Part shown: positions 7,111 through 13,426 of the stretch, one piece after another
How the letters are laid out: the number at the start of each line of letters is the position of its first letter
Numbering within the stretch: position 1 is the first letter of the stretch
Source of the DNA: Myxococcales bacterium
GTDB lineage: Bacteria > Myxococcota_A > Polyangia > Polyangiales > JADJMO01
Assembly: GCA_021783935.1 (NCBI GenBank)
Contig: JAJXTK010000093.1
Location: forward strand, 1-13,426
Reading direction: 5' to 3'
DNA: 13,426 bases
The notes under the pieces: model-generated
What the model was told of the DNA's origin: nothing
Database searches by the model: none
What the model saw: only the letters and a program-made list of their open reading frames with translations
Translations under genes and position numbers: made by a program

Positions 7111-8766
7111 ATGGATGTCGAGCAGGTCGAGCAGGTCGCGCAGGTCGCGCAGGTCGCGCAGGTCGCACGGGCCGCATCGGTCTCGGCGGCCGGCGACGAT
7201 CGGCTGTCGGCGCTCGTGCACGAGGTGCGCGCTCGGCTCCATCGTCCTACCGACCCGCTGGAGATCGCCGCGCTTCTCGAGTCGCTCGGCATCACCAGCG
7301 AAGTGGCGGCGCGTCGGCACGGCGCGCGCGACGTTTTCGATCTCGCGGAGCAGATCTGGAAGGCGTGGAAGCGGGCCCCCTGGCCAGCACCGGCCCCCGC
7401 CCCGCAGCCGATCGCGCGCCCCCCGTGGCGCGAGCTGATCGGCGACTACGCGCGCGGCCTTCTGACCCTCGCGACGATCGCGCTCCTCTTCTCGATCACG
7501 GAGGCCTTTCGTCACGCGGCGCCGTGGACCGCCCGAGACGTCCTCGCTTTGAGCCTCGGGCTGACGGGCAGTCAGCTCGTGACCAACGGCTTCATCCAGG
7601 GCGCGAGCCGGCGCGGGGTGATCTACCTCAGTCGCGGGCAGGGGCGCGCGGCGAGCCGCTTCCTGCGCAGCGCCCTCGTGCCGCCGGCGATCGCCTTGGT
7701 GGTCGTCGGCGTGCTCGCGGCCTCGGGCGCGCTCCGCCTTGCGCTGTTCGACGGCTACCAGCTCGCCATCTTCGTCGCGTCGTTCGCGGGCTTCGGCGTT
7801 CTCTGGTTGCTGTACGCGGTCTTGTCGCTGCTTCAGACCCCGGGCTCGTTCGCGCTCGGGCTCGCGATGGGGCTCGCCTCGGGGCTCGTCGTCCACTGGC
7901 TGGGGGGCGTCGTCTTCGGCCCCACGACTTCGCTCGCGACGCCCACGCTCGTCGGCGCGCTCGCAGGCGTCTCGTGGATGGCGCTCGCTGCGCGGCGCGC
8001 GTTTCGACGCGTGGCCATCGGGTCGCCGACGCGCGCCCCGACTCTCCCGGCGACGTCCTATTTACTTCACGAGGCGATTCCCTATTTCGTCTACGGAACG
8101 GTGTACATGACGTTCGTGTTTCTCCCGCATGTGATCGGATGGGTCGGCTCGACGAGCCCAGGCCAGACGCGCCTCGACGCGGTGGGGGTGCTGGAGGTCG
8201 GCCTCACCGTCTCGCTGGTGCCGATGCTCGGCGTCGAGGGGGTCGCCGAGCGCTCCGTGCGGCTGTTCTGGGGGCACGCGAGGGCGAGCCTCGTCGGCAC
8301 CCCGGCCGAGCGACCGCACGAGTTCGCGCGAGCGCTGAAGGCGTTCTTCTACCGACGAATGCGCCTCTATCTCGCCTCGCTCGCCGCCTCCACGCTGGTC
8401 GCGGCGGCGGTGTTTCGGCTCTGGCTTCACGGCGGCGTCTTGCTTCAGACGCTCGCAGTGCGGAGCTTGCCCGACGAGCTCGAGCGCGTGTGTCTCGCGG
8501 GCCTGCTCGGCTACTTCTTTCTCGGGTGGAGCATGTACAACTGCATGTTCTGCGTCACGCTCGCGCGCCCGCAGATGGCGACCCGCGCGCTGCTCTGGAG
8601 CCTCGCGGCGCTGGTCGCGGTCGGCCTTCCGCTCAGCATCTTCGGCCACTACAGCCTCGCGCCGGCCGCCTTCGTGCTCGGCGCGGTGGTCCTCGCGATC
8701 CTCAGCCTCACCTCGGCCCATCGCATGCTTGGCGCGGCCGACTACTACTACTTCTCGTCGTTCTAG
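7111..8766 (+). CDS. pelG: PelG-like polysaccharide transport membrane protein with extra N-terminal domain
   Basis: Inner-membrane protein of 551 residues, resembling the PelG branch of the MOP flippase superfamily proposed to carry the nascent chain across the inner membrane. From about 112 to 535 there are roughly twelve hydrophobic segments (about 112-130, 143-163, 187-208, 217-241, 244-268, 276-292, 321-345, 357-377, 417-437, 460-483, 492-512, 516-534). Unusually, they are preceded by about 105 cytoplasmic residues: VEQ/VAQ repeats (3-20), a small helical domain (31-86: LHRPTDPLEIAALLESLG, then RHGARDVFDLAEQIW) and a Pro-rich linker (90-105). ATG 7111 has GGAGG nine bases upstream; earlier in-frame codons run opposite the porin gene. 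It is followed 86 bases later by the hydrolase on the same strand. Family assignment rests on topology and on PelF context more than on strong motifs. Another MOP-type exporter is possible. Confidence 0.7.
   Translation: MDVEQVEQVAQVAQVAQVARAASVSAAGDDRLSALVHEVRARLHRPTDPLEIAALLESLGITSEVAARRHGARDVFDLAEQIWKAWKRAPWPAPAPAPQPIARPPWRELIGDYARGLLTLATIALLFSITEAFRHAAPWTARDVLALSLGLTGSQLVTNGFIQGASRRGVIYLSRGQGRAASRFLRSALVPPAIALVVVGVLAASGALRLALFDGYQLAIFVASFAGFGVLWLLYAVLSLLQTPGSFALGLAMGLASGLVVHWLGGVVFGPTTSLATPTLVGALAGVSWMALAARRAFRRVAIGSPTRAPTLPATSYLLHEAIPYFVYGTVYMTFVFLPHVIGWVGSTSPGQTRLDAVGVLEVGLTVSLVPMLGVEGVAERSVRLFWGHARASLVGTPAERPHEFARALKAFFYRRMRLYLASLAASTLVAAAVFRLWLHGGVLLQTLAVRSLPDELERVCLAGLLGYFFLGWSMYNCMFCVTLARPQMATRALLWSLAALVAVGLPLSIFGHYSLAPAAFVLGAVVLAILSLTSAHRMLGAADYYYFSSF
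7117..7170 (+). repeat. Six tandem 9-bp units (GTCGMGCAG) in the 5' end of the pelG-like gene
   Basis: Units start at 7117, 7126, 7135, 7144, 7153 and 7162. The first two read GTCGAGCAG, the next three GTCGCGCAG exactly, and the last GTCGCACGG is degenerate. In frame they encode VEQ, VEQ, VAQ, VAQ, VAQ, VAR. Because the unit is a multiple of three, gain or loss of copies would change length without breaking the frame. Confidence 0.93.
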
Positions 8767-8852
8767 CGCCGTCGTGGCGGCGAGCTTCGTCGCACACGCC
8801 GAGCACACGGAGGTGCATCGCCCTCCCCCCGCTCTCTCGAGACCCAAGGACC

Positions 8853-9611
8853 ATGTCGACGCGCTTGGGACCTGTTCGAAGCTACGCCTGCTACTACGGC
8901 GCGGGGCAGCTCGCCGCGCTCGCGCGACGCTCGTTGGTCATCCTCCAGCCAGGCCACTACGGCCCAAGCGACCTCGCGGAGCTTCGGGCCGCAGGCACGC
9001 GTGCGCTCGCCTACCTGTCGCTCGGCGAGACTGCGTCGGCGGGGCCCGAGACGCCGTGGCTGCTTCGCGATGGCGCGAATGGCCTCGCGACGAACGCGGA
9101 GTGGGGCACCCATTACATCGACATGCGAAGCGAGGCGTTCGCGCGCGAGCAGCTCGAAGAGGTGATTCCGGCGGTGCTCGGGCGCGGCTTCGACGGCCTC
9201 TTCCTCGACGGGCTCGACGCGCAGGACCGCTTTCCAATGCTGCGCGACGCCGCCGTCGCACTCGTGAGGTCCATTCGCGGCCGGCTCCCGGACGCGGTCC
9301 TCGTGGCCAATCGCGCCTTCACAATCCTCGACCGAATCGTCGACTCTCTCGACGGCGTGATGTTCGAGTCCTTCACGAGCTACTGCCGAGCGGGTCGCTA
9401 CTACGACTGGAGCGACGGCGACCTCGCGTGGAGCGAAGAGAGAGCGCGCGCCCTTCGCACGCTCTGCCCGTCGCTCCTCGTCCTCGCCCTCGATTACGCT
9501 CACCCCGACGACCGGGCGCGCATCGCCGCGAGCGTCGGGCGCGCGCGCGCGCACGGATTCGTCCCCTACGTCGGCACGATGGCGCTCGATCGGCTCGGCC
9601 CGGAGCTCTGA
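8853..9611 (+). CDS. GH114/GH166-like endo-alpha-1,4-polygalactosaminidase
   Basis: TIM-barrel glycoside hydrolase of 252 residues, in the group containing fungal and bacterial polygalactosaminidases (GH114) and the PelA hydrolase domain (GH166), which cut galactosamine-rich chains. Seen in order: SYACYYG (10-16), LVILQPGHY (28-36), ALAYLSLGE (51-59), FDGLFLDGLDAQD (113-125) with acidic candidates Asp119 and Asp122, VMFESF (169-174) with Glu172 as the likely second catalytic acid, and LALDYAHPDD (211-220). All expected strand-end motifs are present, so it should be active. No signal peptide is encoded from ATG 8853, although relatives are periplasmic or secreted. AAGGA lies only two bases before the ATG, a poor spacing, yet no in-frame start was found in the 86-base gap. 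Position after pelG points to polymer trimming or clearance. Exact linkage specificity is inferred. Confidence 0.85.
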   Translation: MSTRLGPVRSYACYYGAGQLAALARRSLVILQPGHYGPSDLAELRAAGTRALAYLSLGETASAGPETPWLLRDGANGLATNAEWGTHYIDMRSEAFAREQLEEVIPAVLGRGFDGLFLDGLDAQDRFPMLRDAAVALVRSIRGRLPDAVLVANRAFTILDRIVDSLDGVMFESFTSYCRAGRYYDWSDGDLAWSEERARALRTLCPSLLVLALDYAHPDDRARIAASVGRARAHGFVPYVGTMALDRLGPEL

Positions 9612-9618
9612 GCGGCGC

Positions 9619-10623
9619 TCACGCGAGGTCGCGGTCGGCCGACACGCGGGCTCGCCAGTGGTCGAGCAGATCGGCGAGGGCTCGCTCGAGCGAGATCTCG
9701 GGGCGCCAGCCGGTGTCGGAGGTGAGCTTGGCCGCGCTGCCGACGCTGCGGGGCACGTCGTCGCGGCGGAGCCTTGAAGGGTCGACCTCGATCCGAAAGG
9801 AGCTGCGCGCGAGGCCGGTGAGCAGGTCGAGCACGCCCCGCAGCGAGGTCGCCCGTCCGGAGCACACGTTGTACGGCGTCCCCGGAGTGCCGCGCGTGAC
9901 GATCGCTCGATAGGCGCGCACGACGTCGCGGATGTCGAGGAAGTCCCGCTCGGACTCGGTGTTGCCGACCCGCACGACCGGCGGCTGCAGTCCGAGCTCG
10001 ATCGAGGCGATCTGTCGCGCGACGCTGGAGCAGGCCATGGAGGTCGGCTCGCCGAGCCCGAGCAGATTGAAGGGTCTGGCGATGTAGACCTGCGCCCCCG
10101 CGCCGAGCGCAAAGGCCTGCGCTCGCAGCGTCTGGCCCGCCTTGCTCAGCCCGTAGGCCGTCAAGGGGCGCAGCGGCTGCTGCTCGGTGACCGGCAGCTC
10201 CTCGTCGCGAATCGCTCCATATTCCGACGCCGACCCGGGGACGAGCACCCGGGTGGCCGGCGAGATGCGCGTGATCGTCTGCAGGAGCACGTTCGTGGCG
10301 ACGACGTTGGCCGCCAGGAGCTCCGACAGGTCGTCGGAGCGCGTGAGGGCGGCGAGGTGGAACAGATGGGTCGGTCGGACGTCGCGGACCACGGCCTCGA
10401 CGAACGACGGCTCGCGGAGGTCTCCTGCGATCGCCCTGTAGGCGGCGTTCGTCACGCCGCGCTCGACGGCGGGCGCTCGATCGACGCCGAACACCTCTGC
10501 GCCGTCGGCCAGCAGCAGGCGCGCGAGGTGGGGCCCGGTGAAGCCGCTGGCGCCGGTGATGACGGCCCGCCGAATGGCGCCGGCGGCGGCGCGCTCCGAG
10601 AGGTCGGGGCTCGCTGAAGTCAT
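9619..10623 (-). CDS. NAD(P)-dependent SDR, GDP-4-keto-6-deoxymannose reductase (Rmd)-like
   Basis: Cytoplasmic extended SDR of 334 residues, probably reducing a 4-keto-6-deoxy NDP-sugar to a 6-deoxyhexose. GASGFTG at 24-30 is the Rossmann nucleotide loop. LFHLAALTRSDD at 87-98 is typical, SASEYG at 131-136 and YGLSK with Tyr157 and Lys161 form the catalytic set. RPFNLLGLGEP (183-193), SVARQIASIELGLQPPVVRVGN (around 200-221), ERDFLDIRDVVRAY (225-238) and YNVCSG (251-256) match the Rmd/RfbD-type GDP-6-deoxymannose reductase pattern closely. It starts 20 bases after the stop of the dehydratase gene, so the two are one operon. Its stop lies seven bases from that of the converging hydrolase gene. 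No Gmd is present in the window, so the donor nucleotide is uncertain; it may instead act on the product of its neighbour. Confidence 0.82.
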   Translation of the reverse strand: MTSASPDLSERAAAGAIRRAVITGASGFTGPHLARLLLADGAEVFGVDRAPAVERGVTNAAYRAIAGDLREPSFVEAVVRDVRPTHLFHLAALTRSDDLSELLAANVVATNVLLQTITRISPATRVLVPGSASEYGAIRDEELPVTEQQPLRPLTAYGLSKAGQTLRAQAFALGAGAQVYIARPFNLLGLGEPTSMACSSVARQIASIELGLQPPVVRVGNTESERDFLDIRDVVRAYRAIVTRGTPGTPYNVCSGRATSLRGVLDLLTGLARSSFRIEVDPSRLRRDDVPRSVGSAAKLTSDTGWRPEISLERALADLLDHWRARVSADRDLA

Positions 10624-10643
10624 CGCTCTTGCCCGATCTCTGC

Positions 10644-11663
10644 TCAGATGGCGTAGGCGCGACTCTGGTATTGATCGAGGTGCTTCGAAATCCACTCGAT
10701 CGTTTCCGTGAGCCCGCTCTCGAGCGTGTGCTTGGGCTCCCACCCGGTGAGTCGACTGGCCTTTTCGTGGTTGCAAAGGAGCCGCATCACCTCGCTCTTG
10801 GCGGGGCGCAGCCGCACGTCGTCTTGCTCGACAGGGAGGCTGCGCCCGAGAATGCTCTGCACGAGCTCCACGACCCGGCCGACGCTCACCTCCACCCCCG
10901 TTCCGAGATTCACCACCTCGCCGACGCACGCAGGGGTCGCTGCGCACCGGACGAAGCCGTCGACGGTGTCGCGCACGAAGGTGAAGTCGCGCTTGGGCTC
11001 CAGCGAGCCGAGCCGGATGCGATCGCAGGTCAGAGCTTGGGTGATGATCGTCGGAATGACGGCCCGCGTGGACTGGCGCGGGCCGAAGGTGTTGAACGGG
11101 CGCACGGTCACGACGGGCACCCCGAATGACCGGTAGTAGCACTCGCCGAGCTTGTCGCTTCCGATCTTGCTCGCGGAGTAGGGAGACTGCCCCTGGAGCG
11201 GGTGAACCTCGTCGATGGGCCCATAGATCGCCGTCCCGTAGACCTCGCTGGTCGACGTAATCACGACGCGAGGCGTGCGGGCGTCGCGCACGGCTTCGAG
11301 CACGTTGAGTGTCCCGAGCACGTTGGTCTGAACGACGTCCGTGGGGCTCGTGTACGAGTATGGAATGCCAATCAGCGCAGCCAGGTGGAAGACGACCTCG
11401 GCGCCGTCGACGAGCTCGCGGACGGCGCGGGGCTCGCGGATGTCCCCCGCGAGGACCTCGAGCTTGCCGACGACCTGCGTCGGCAACGAGCGCAGGTGCC
11501 CCCAGTCGTTGCGGGAGTTGTAGTGCACCAGAGCTTTGACCCGAGCACCTTCCTCGACGAGCCGCGTCGCGAGGTGACTGCCGACGAATCCGCCCGCGCC
11601 GGTCACGGCGACGCGGAGATCTCGCCAGGAGCCGATCGCGTCGCTCGCGCTCAATCGAGTCAT
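10644..11663 (-). CDS. NAD-dependent NDP-sugar 4,6-dehydratase/epimerase, LegB-like SDR
   Basis: Extended SDR of 339 residues. TGAGGFVGSH at 21-30 binds NAD. HYNSRNDWGHL at 47-57 is a recognisable feature of the LegB-type 4,6-dehydratase group, which makes 4-keto-6-deoxy sugars for legionaminic acid and related amino sugars. FHLAALIGIPYSY (92-104), STSEVYG (137-143), and YSASK with Tyr162 and Lys166 are the active-site segments. RPFNTFGPRQS (188-198) and RDFTFVRDTVDGF (225-237) are also family-typical. GGAGG lies four bases before ATG 11663. It leads a two-gene operon with the Rmd-like reductase, which could together yield an NDP-6-deoxy(amino)hexose. Whether this feeds the Pel-like polymer or another glycan, and whether the enzyme is a dehydratase or simple C4-epimerase, cannot be decided here. 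Confidence 0.83.
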   Translation of the reverse strand: MTRLSASDAIGSWRDLRVAVTGAGGFVGSHLATRLVEEGARVKALVHYNSRNDWGHLRSLPTQVVGKLEVLAGDIREPRAVRELVDGAEVVFHLAALIGIPYSYTSPTDVVQTNVLGTLNVLEAVRDARTPRVVITSTSEVYGTAIYGPIDEVHPLQGQSPYSASKIGSDKLGECYYRSFGVPVVTVRPFNTFGPRQSTRAVIPTIITQALTCDRIRLGSLEPKRDFTFVRDTVDGFVRCAATPACVGEVVNLGTGVEVSVGRVVELVQSILGRSLPVEQDDVRLRPAKSEVMRLLCNHEKASRLTGWEPKHTLESGLTETIEWISKHLDQYQSRAYAI

Positions 11664-11983
11664 GATTCCTCCCTGGCACGTGCGGCTCTGATGCGAGCGC
11701 GCGGCGCGTGTTGTGGACCGAGCGCGGCTCGAGCGCGCCGGGGCGCGGGGGCGACCCCGTCGGGAGGATTGGCACGCGGCGATCCTCGGCTCGCAGGGCG
11801 AGGGGGCGGGAGACAGGTCCTCGGCCGCGGTCGCTCTGCGCATCGGCGTCGTCTTCGCGCCCGGGTGCGCGCCGTTCGCGGCGCGAACAACCGCGTCATC
11901 GCGTCGTTCTTCGGGGTTTTTGCCCCGCTGCGCCCCCCCGATGACGCGCCTCGACGCGGGCCTCCCGGCGGCGAGCGCGCCCG
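11664..11983 (-). promoter_or_regulatory. 320-base gene-free region upstream of the SDR operon
   Basis: This GC-rich stretch separates the secreted unknown protein from the dehydratase gene, both on the minus strand. It should contain the operon promoter, but no clear boxes are visible; TGGCAC sequences at 11673-11678 and 11773-11778 lack a proper sigma-54 -12 partner. A short hairpin, CGGGG (11912-11916) and CCCCG (11923-11927) around a T-rich loop, lies about 60 bases after the upstream stop and has no U-tail. Short open frames here show no recognisable protein character. Confidence 0.35.
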
Positions 11984-12646
11984 CTAGCGCGTGATCCGCG
12001 GCGGGTACTCGAGCCGCCAGCGGCGATCGGTCGCGCGGTCCCAAATCTCGAGCTTGTTCGGGCGGTCGCTGTCGGGGATGCGCACCTTCACGGTGGTGAC
12101 GAGGCCGCGGGCGTACATGTCGCTCGCGTAGTCGTCGTCGGAGATCAGCGGGAAATCGAAGCGGACGCGCTCGACGAGGGTGGGCCCCGAGTAGAGCTCC
12201 GCCGCGAAGCGCCCGAAGCGCCGCACCGCCGCCTGCTTGGTCGCGAGCTTCTCGCGCGCGATCTCGTCGACCGTGATCGACCCGCGGCGGAACGTCACGG
12301 TGAGCACGAAGAAGGCGTCGCTCTGCAGCGGCACCGGGTCGGGGGCGATCGGGCGTTCGGCGTCGGCGAAGTAGCCCTGGGCGCGGTAGGACGCCTCGGC
12401 CGGCGCGGCGACGTCGGCCTTGGCGTTCGGCCTCGCGTCCGAGCGCGCGGCGCCTCGCGCGGCGAGCAGCGCGTCGGCGACCTCGCCGGCGCCGTCGCCG
12501 GCCGCGGCGCGCGCGGCGTCGATCGCCGCGGGGGCCGAGGCGGCCTCGCCGGAAGGGAGGCACAAGAGCGCGATCGTGGCCGAGAGCGGCGTCAGCGCGG
12601 CGAGCGCGCGGATCGCCAAGGTGCGGGCACCGATCAGACCTCGCAT
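11984..12646 (-). CDS. Secreted protein of unknown function
   Basis: Predicted protein of 220 residues that I do not recognise. Residues 1-38 look like a signal peptide: basic MRGLIGARTLAIR, then a hydrophobic stretch to about 30 and a small-residue end EAASA. Residues 38-85 are an Ala-rich low-complexity segment. Residues 86-220 form a folded domain with alternating beta character (FFVLTVTFRR, LVERVRFDFPLI, LVTTVKVRIP) and the ending LEIWDRATDRRWRLEYPP. There are no mature-part cysteines, lipobox or transmembrane helices, so a soluble periplasmic or exported protein is likely. GAGG lies seven bases before ATG 12646. Its start overlaps the pseudouridine synthase stop by 13 bases, indicating translational coupling, although the functions appear unrelated. 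Confidence 0.7.
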   Translation of the reverse strand: MRGLIGARTLAIRALAALTPLSATIALLCLPSGEAASAPAAIDAARAAAGDGAGEVADALLAARGAARSDARPNAKADVAAPAEASYRAQGYFADAERPIAPDPVPLQSDAFFVLTVTFRRGSITVDEIAREKLATKQAAVRRFGRFAAELYSGPTLVERVRFDFPLISDDDYASDMYARGLVTTVKVRIPDSDRPNKLEIWDRATDRRWRLEYPPRITR

Positions 12647-13426
12647 GTCGTGGCCTCGCTCAGAGCTTCCCCCGTCCCGGGGTCGAGGTCGAGGGCGCGC
12701 GCCAGATCGACCAGATCCTCGGGGATCGGCGCGACGATCTCGACCGCCGGCTCCCCGCGCGCCAGCGAGACGCGCACGCGGGCGCAGTGCAGCGCGATGC
12801 GCCCGAGCTTGCGGACGCTGCCGCGCGCCGAGACGAGCCGCCGCTCGCCGCCGTACGCGGCGTCGCCGAGCAGCGGCGCACCCGCGTGGGCGGCGTGCAC
12901 CCGGATCTGGTGCGTGCGCCCGGTGACCGGCGCGACCGCGAGCAGCAGGCTCCGGCCGTCCGGGCCGCGACGCACCACGCGATAGCGCGTCTCGGCGGCG
13001 ATGGCGTCGTCCTCGGGGCGCGGCGCGGGCACCGCGCGCCGCAGCCGCGGGTCCCTGGCGCGCGCGATCGGCCACGCCCATCCCCCCGCGTCCGTGAGCG
13101 CGCCGCGCGCGAGGGCGACGTAGCGGCGCTCGTAGCGCCCGTCGGCGCGCGCCTCGGCGAGCGCGCGCGCGGTCTCAGGGTCGAGCGCGAAGACGACCAC
13201 CCCCGAGACGTCGCGATCGAGCCTGCTCGTCGGGTGCAGCGCCGACTCGGCGAGCCCCAAGGCCATCGCGGCCTCCGCGAGCAGGCTGTTCTCGCCGCCG
13301 CGCGCGTCGGGGATCGTCGGGATCCCGGCCGGCTTGTGCACCGCGAGGAGCCCGCGCGCGCGCAGCAGCACGATCGGCACGGGCAGCACCGCGCGGGCCC
13401 GCGGCGGGTGCAGCAGCAGCTCCTCG
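12634..13426 (-). CDS. RluA-family pseudouridine synthase (5' end off window)
   Basis: Enzyme converting uridine to pseudouridine in rRNA or tRNA. LLAVHKPAGIPT matches the conserved VNKPAG strand. SRLDRDVSGVVVFA is the RLDxxTSG catalytic motif, with the catalytic Asp in RLD and Val replacing Thr. VTGRTHQIRVHAAHAGAPLLGD is the conserved GRTHQIRVH segment. No S4 RNA-binding domain is visible. The frame stays open to the right edge. A GTG at 13389 would give 251 residues, but no ribosome site precedes it, so the gene probably begins beyond the window. The target site (RluA, RluC, RluD or TruC type) cannot be assigned. It is followed by the secreted unknown gene with a 13-base overlap. Confidence 0.9.
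   Translation of the reverse strand, partial: EELLLHPPRARAVLPVPIVLLRARGLLAVHKPAGIPTIPDARGGENSLLAEAAMALGLAESALHPTSRLDRDVSGVVVFALDPETARALAEARADGRYERRYVALARGALTDAGGWAWPIARARDPRLRRAVPAPRPEDDAIAAETRYRVVRRGPDGRSLLLAVAPVTGRTHQIRVHAAHAGAPLLGDAAYGGERRLVSARGSVRKLGRIALHCARVRVSLARGEPAVEIVAPIPEDLVDLARALDLDPGTGEALSEATTCEV

Noticed and set aside
6994..7896. Extension of the porin frame upstream to 7896, giving an 817-residue protein
   Set aside because: The added part is charged low-complexity sequence antisense to the pelG-like gene. ATG 6993 gives a proper signal peptide.
8767..8782. CGCCG/CGGCG inverted repeat right after the pelG-like stop as a terminator
   Set aside because: Five-base-pair stems are common at this GC content, there is no U-tail, and the next gene on the strand probably shares the transcript.
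11673..11790. Sigma-54 promoter suggested by TGGCAC at 11673 and 11773
   Set aside because: Neither has a TTGCA-type -12 element at the required distance, and both read away from the SDR operon.
11912..11927. CGGGG/CCCCG hairpin with T-rich loop as an intrinsic terminator
   Set aside because: The stem is only five base pairs and the T-run is in the loop, not after the stem.

Overview
The window is strongly GC-rich and densely coded, with the lipoproteins and secreted alanine-rich proteins typical of a large Gram-negative genome. Protein style suggests a myxobacterium or relative (Myxococcota, perhaps Polyangia); this is inference, since no rRNA or other taxonomic marker is present. No tRNA, rRNA, CRISPR array, insertion sequence or phage gene was seen.

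Layout. (1) 1-547, minus: start of pheS (phenylalanyl-tRNA synthetase alpha), cut by the left edge. (2) 738-3773, minus: a large lipoprotein resembling Agd3/CE18 exopolysaccharide deacetylases, followed by a sugar-1-phosphate nucleotidyltransferase. (3) 3896-5482, plus: a PelF-type GT4 glycosyltransferase, divergent from the lipoprotein. (4) 5443-6993, minus: a signal-peptide, TPR and outer-membrane beta-barrel protein resembling a short PelB/BcsC-type export porin; its 3' end overlaps pelF tail to tail. (5) 7111-9611, plus: a PelG-like polytopic membrane protein with an added N-terminal domain, then a GH114/GH166-like polygalactosaminidase. (6) 9619-11663, minus: two nucleotide-sugar SDR enzymes, a LegB-like 4,6-dehydratase followed by an Rmd-like 4-ketoreductase. 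(7) 11984-13426, minus: an RluA-family pseudouridine synthase (5' end off the window) overlapping a small secreted protein of unknown function.

Taken together, 738-9611 (perhaps to 11663) looks like an exopolysaccharide locus built on the Pel principle but assembled differently from the classical single pelABCDEFG operon. PelF would polymerise an amino-sugar chain in the cytoplasm, the PelG-like protein would move it across the inner membrane, the lipoprotein would deacetylate it, the TPR/barrel protein would export it, and the GH114-like enzyme would cleave it. PelC, PelD (the c-di-GMP receptor) and PelE are not visible. The two activities fused in classical PelA appear as separate genes, with the deacetylase replaced by an Agd3-like enzyme known best from fungal galactosaminogalactan. 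This variant, split over several facing transcription units, is the most interesting content of the window.
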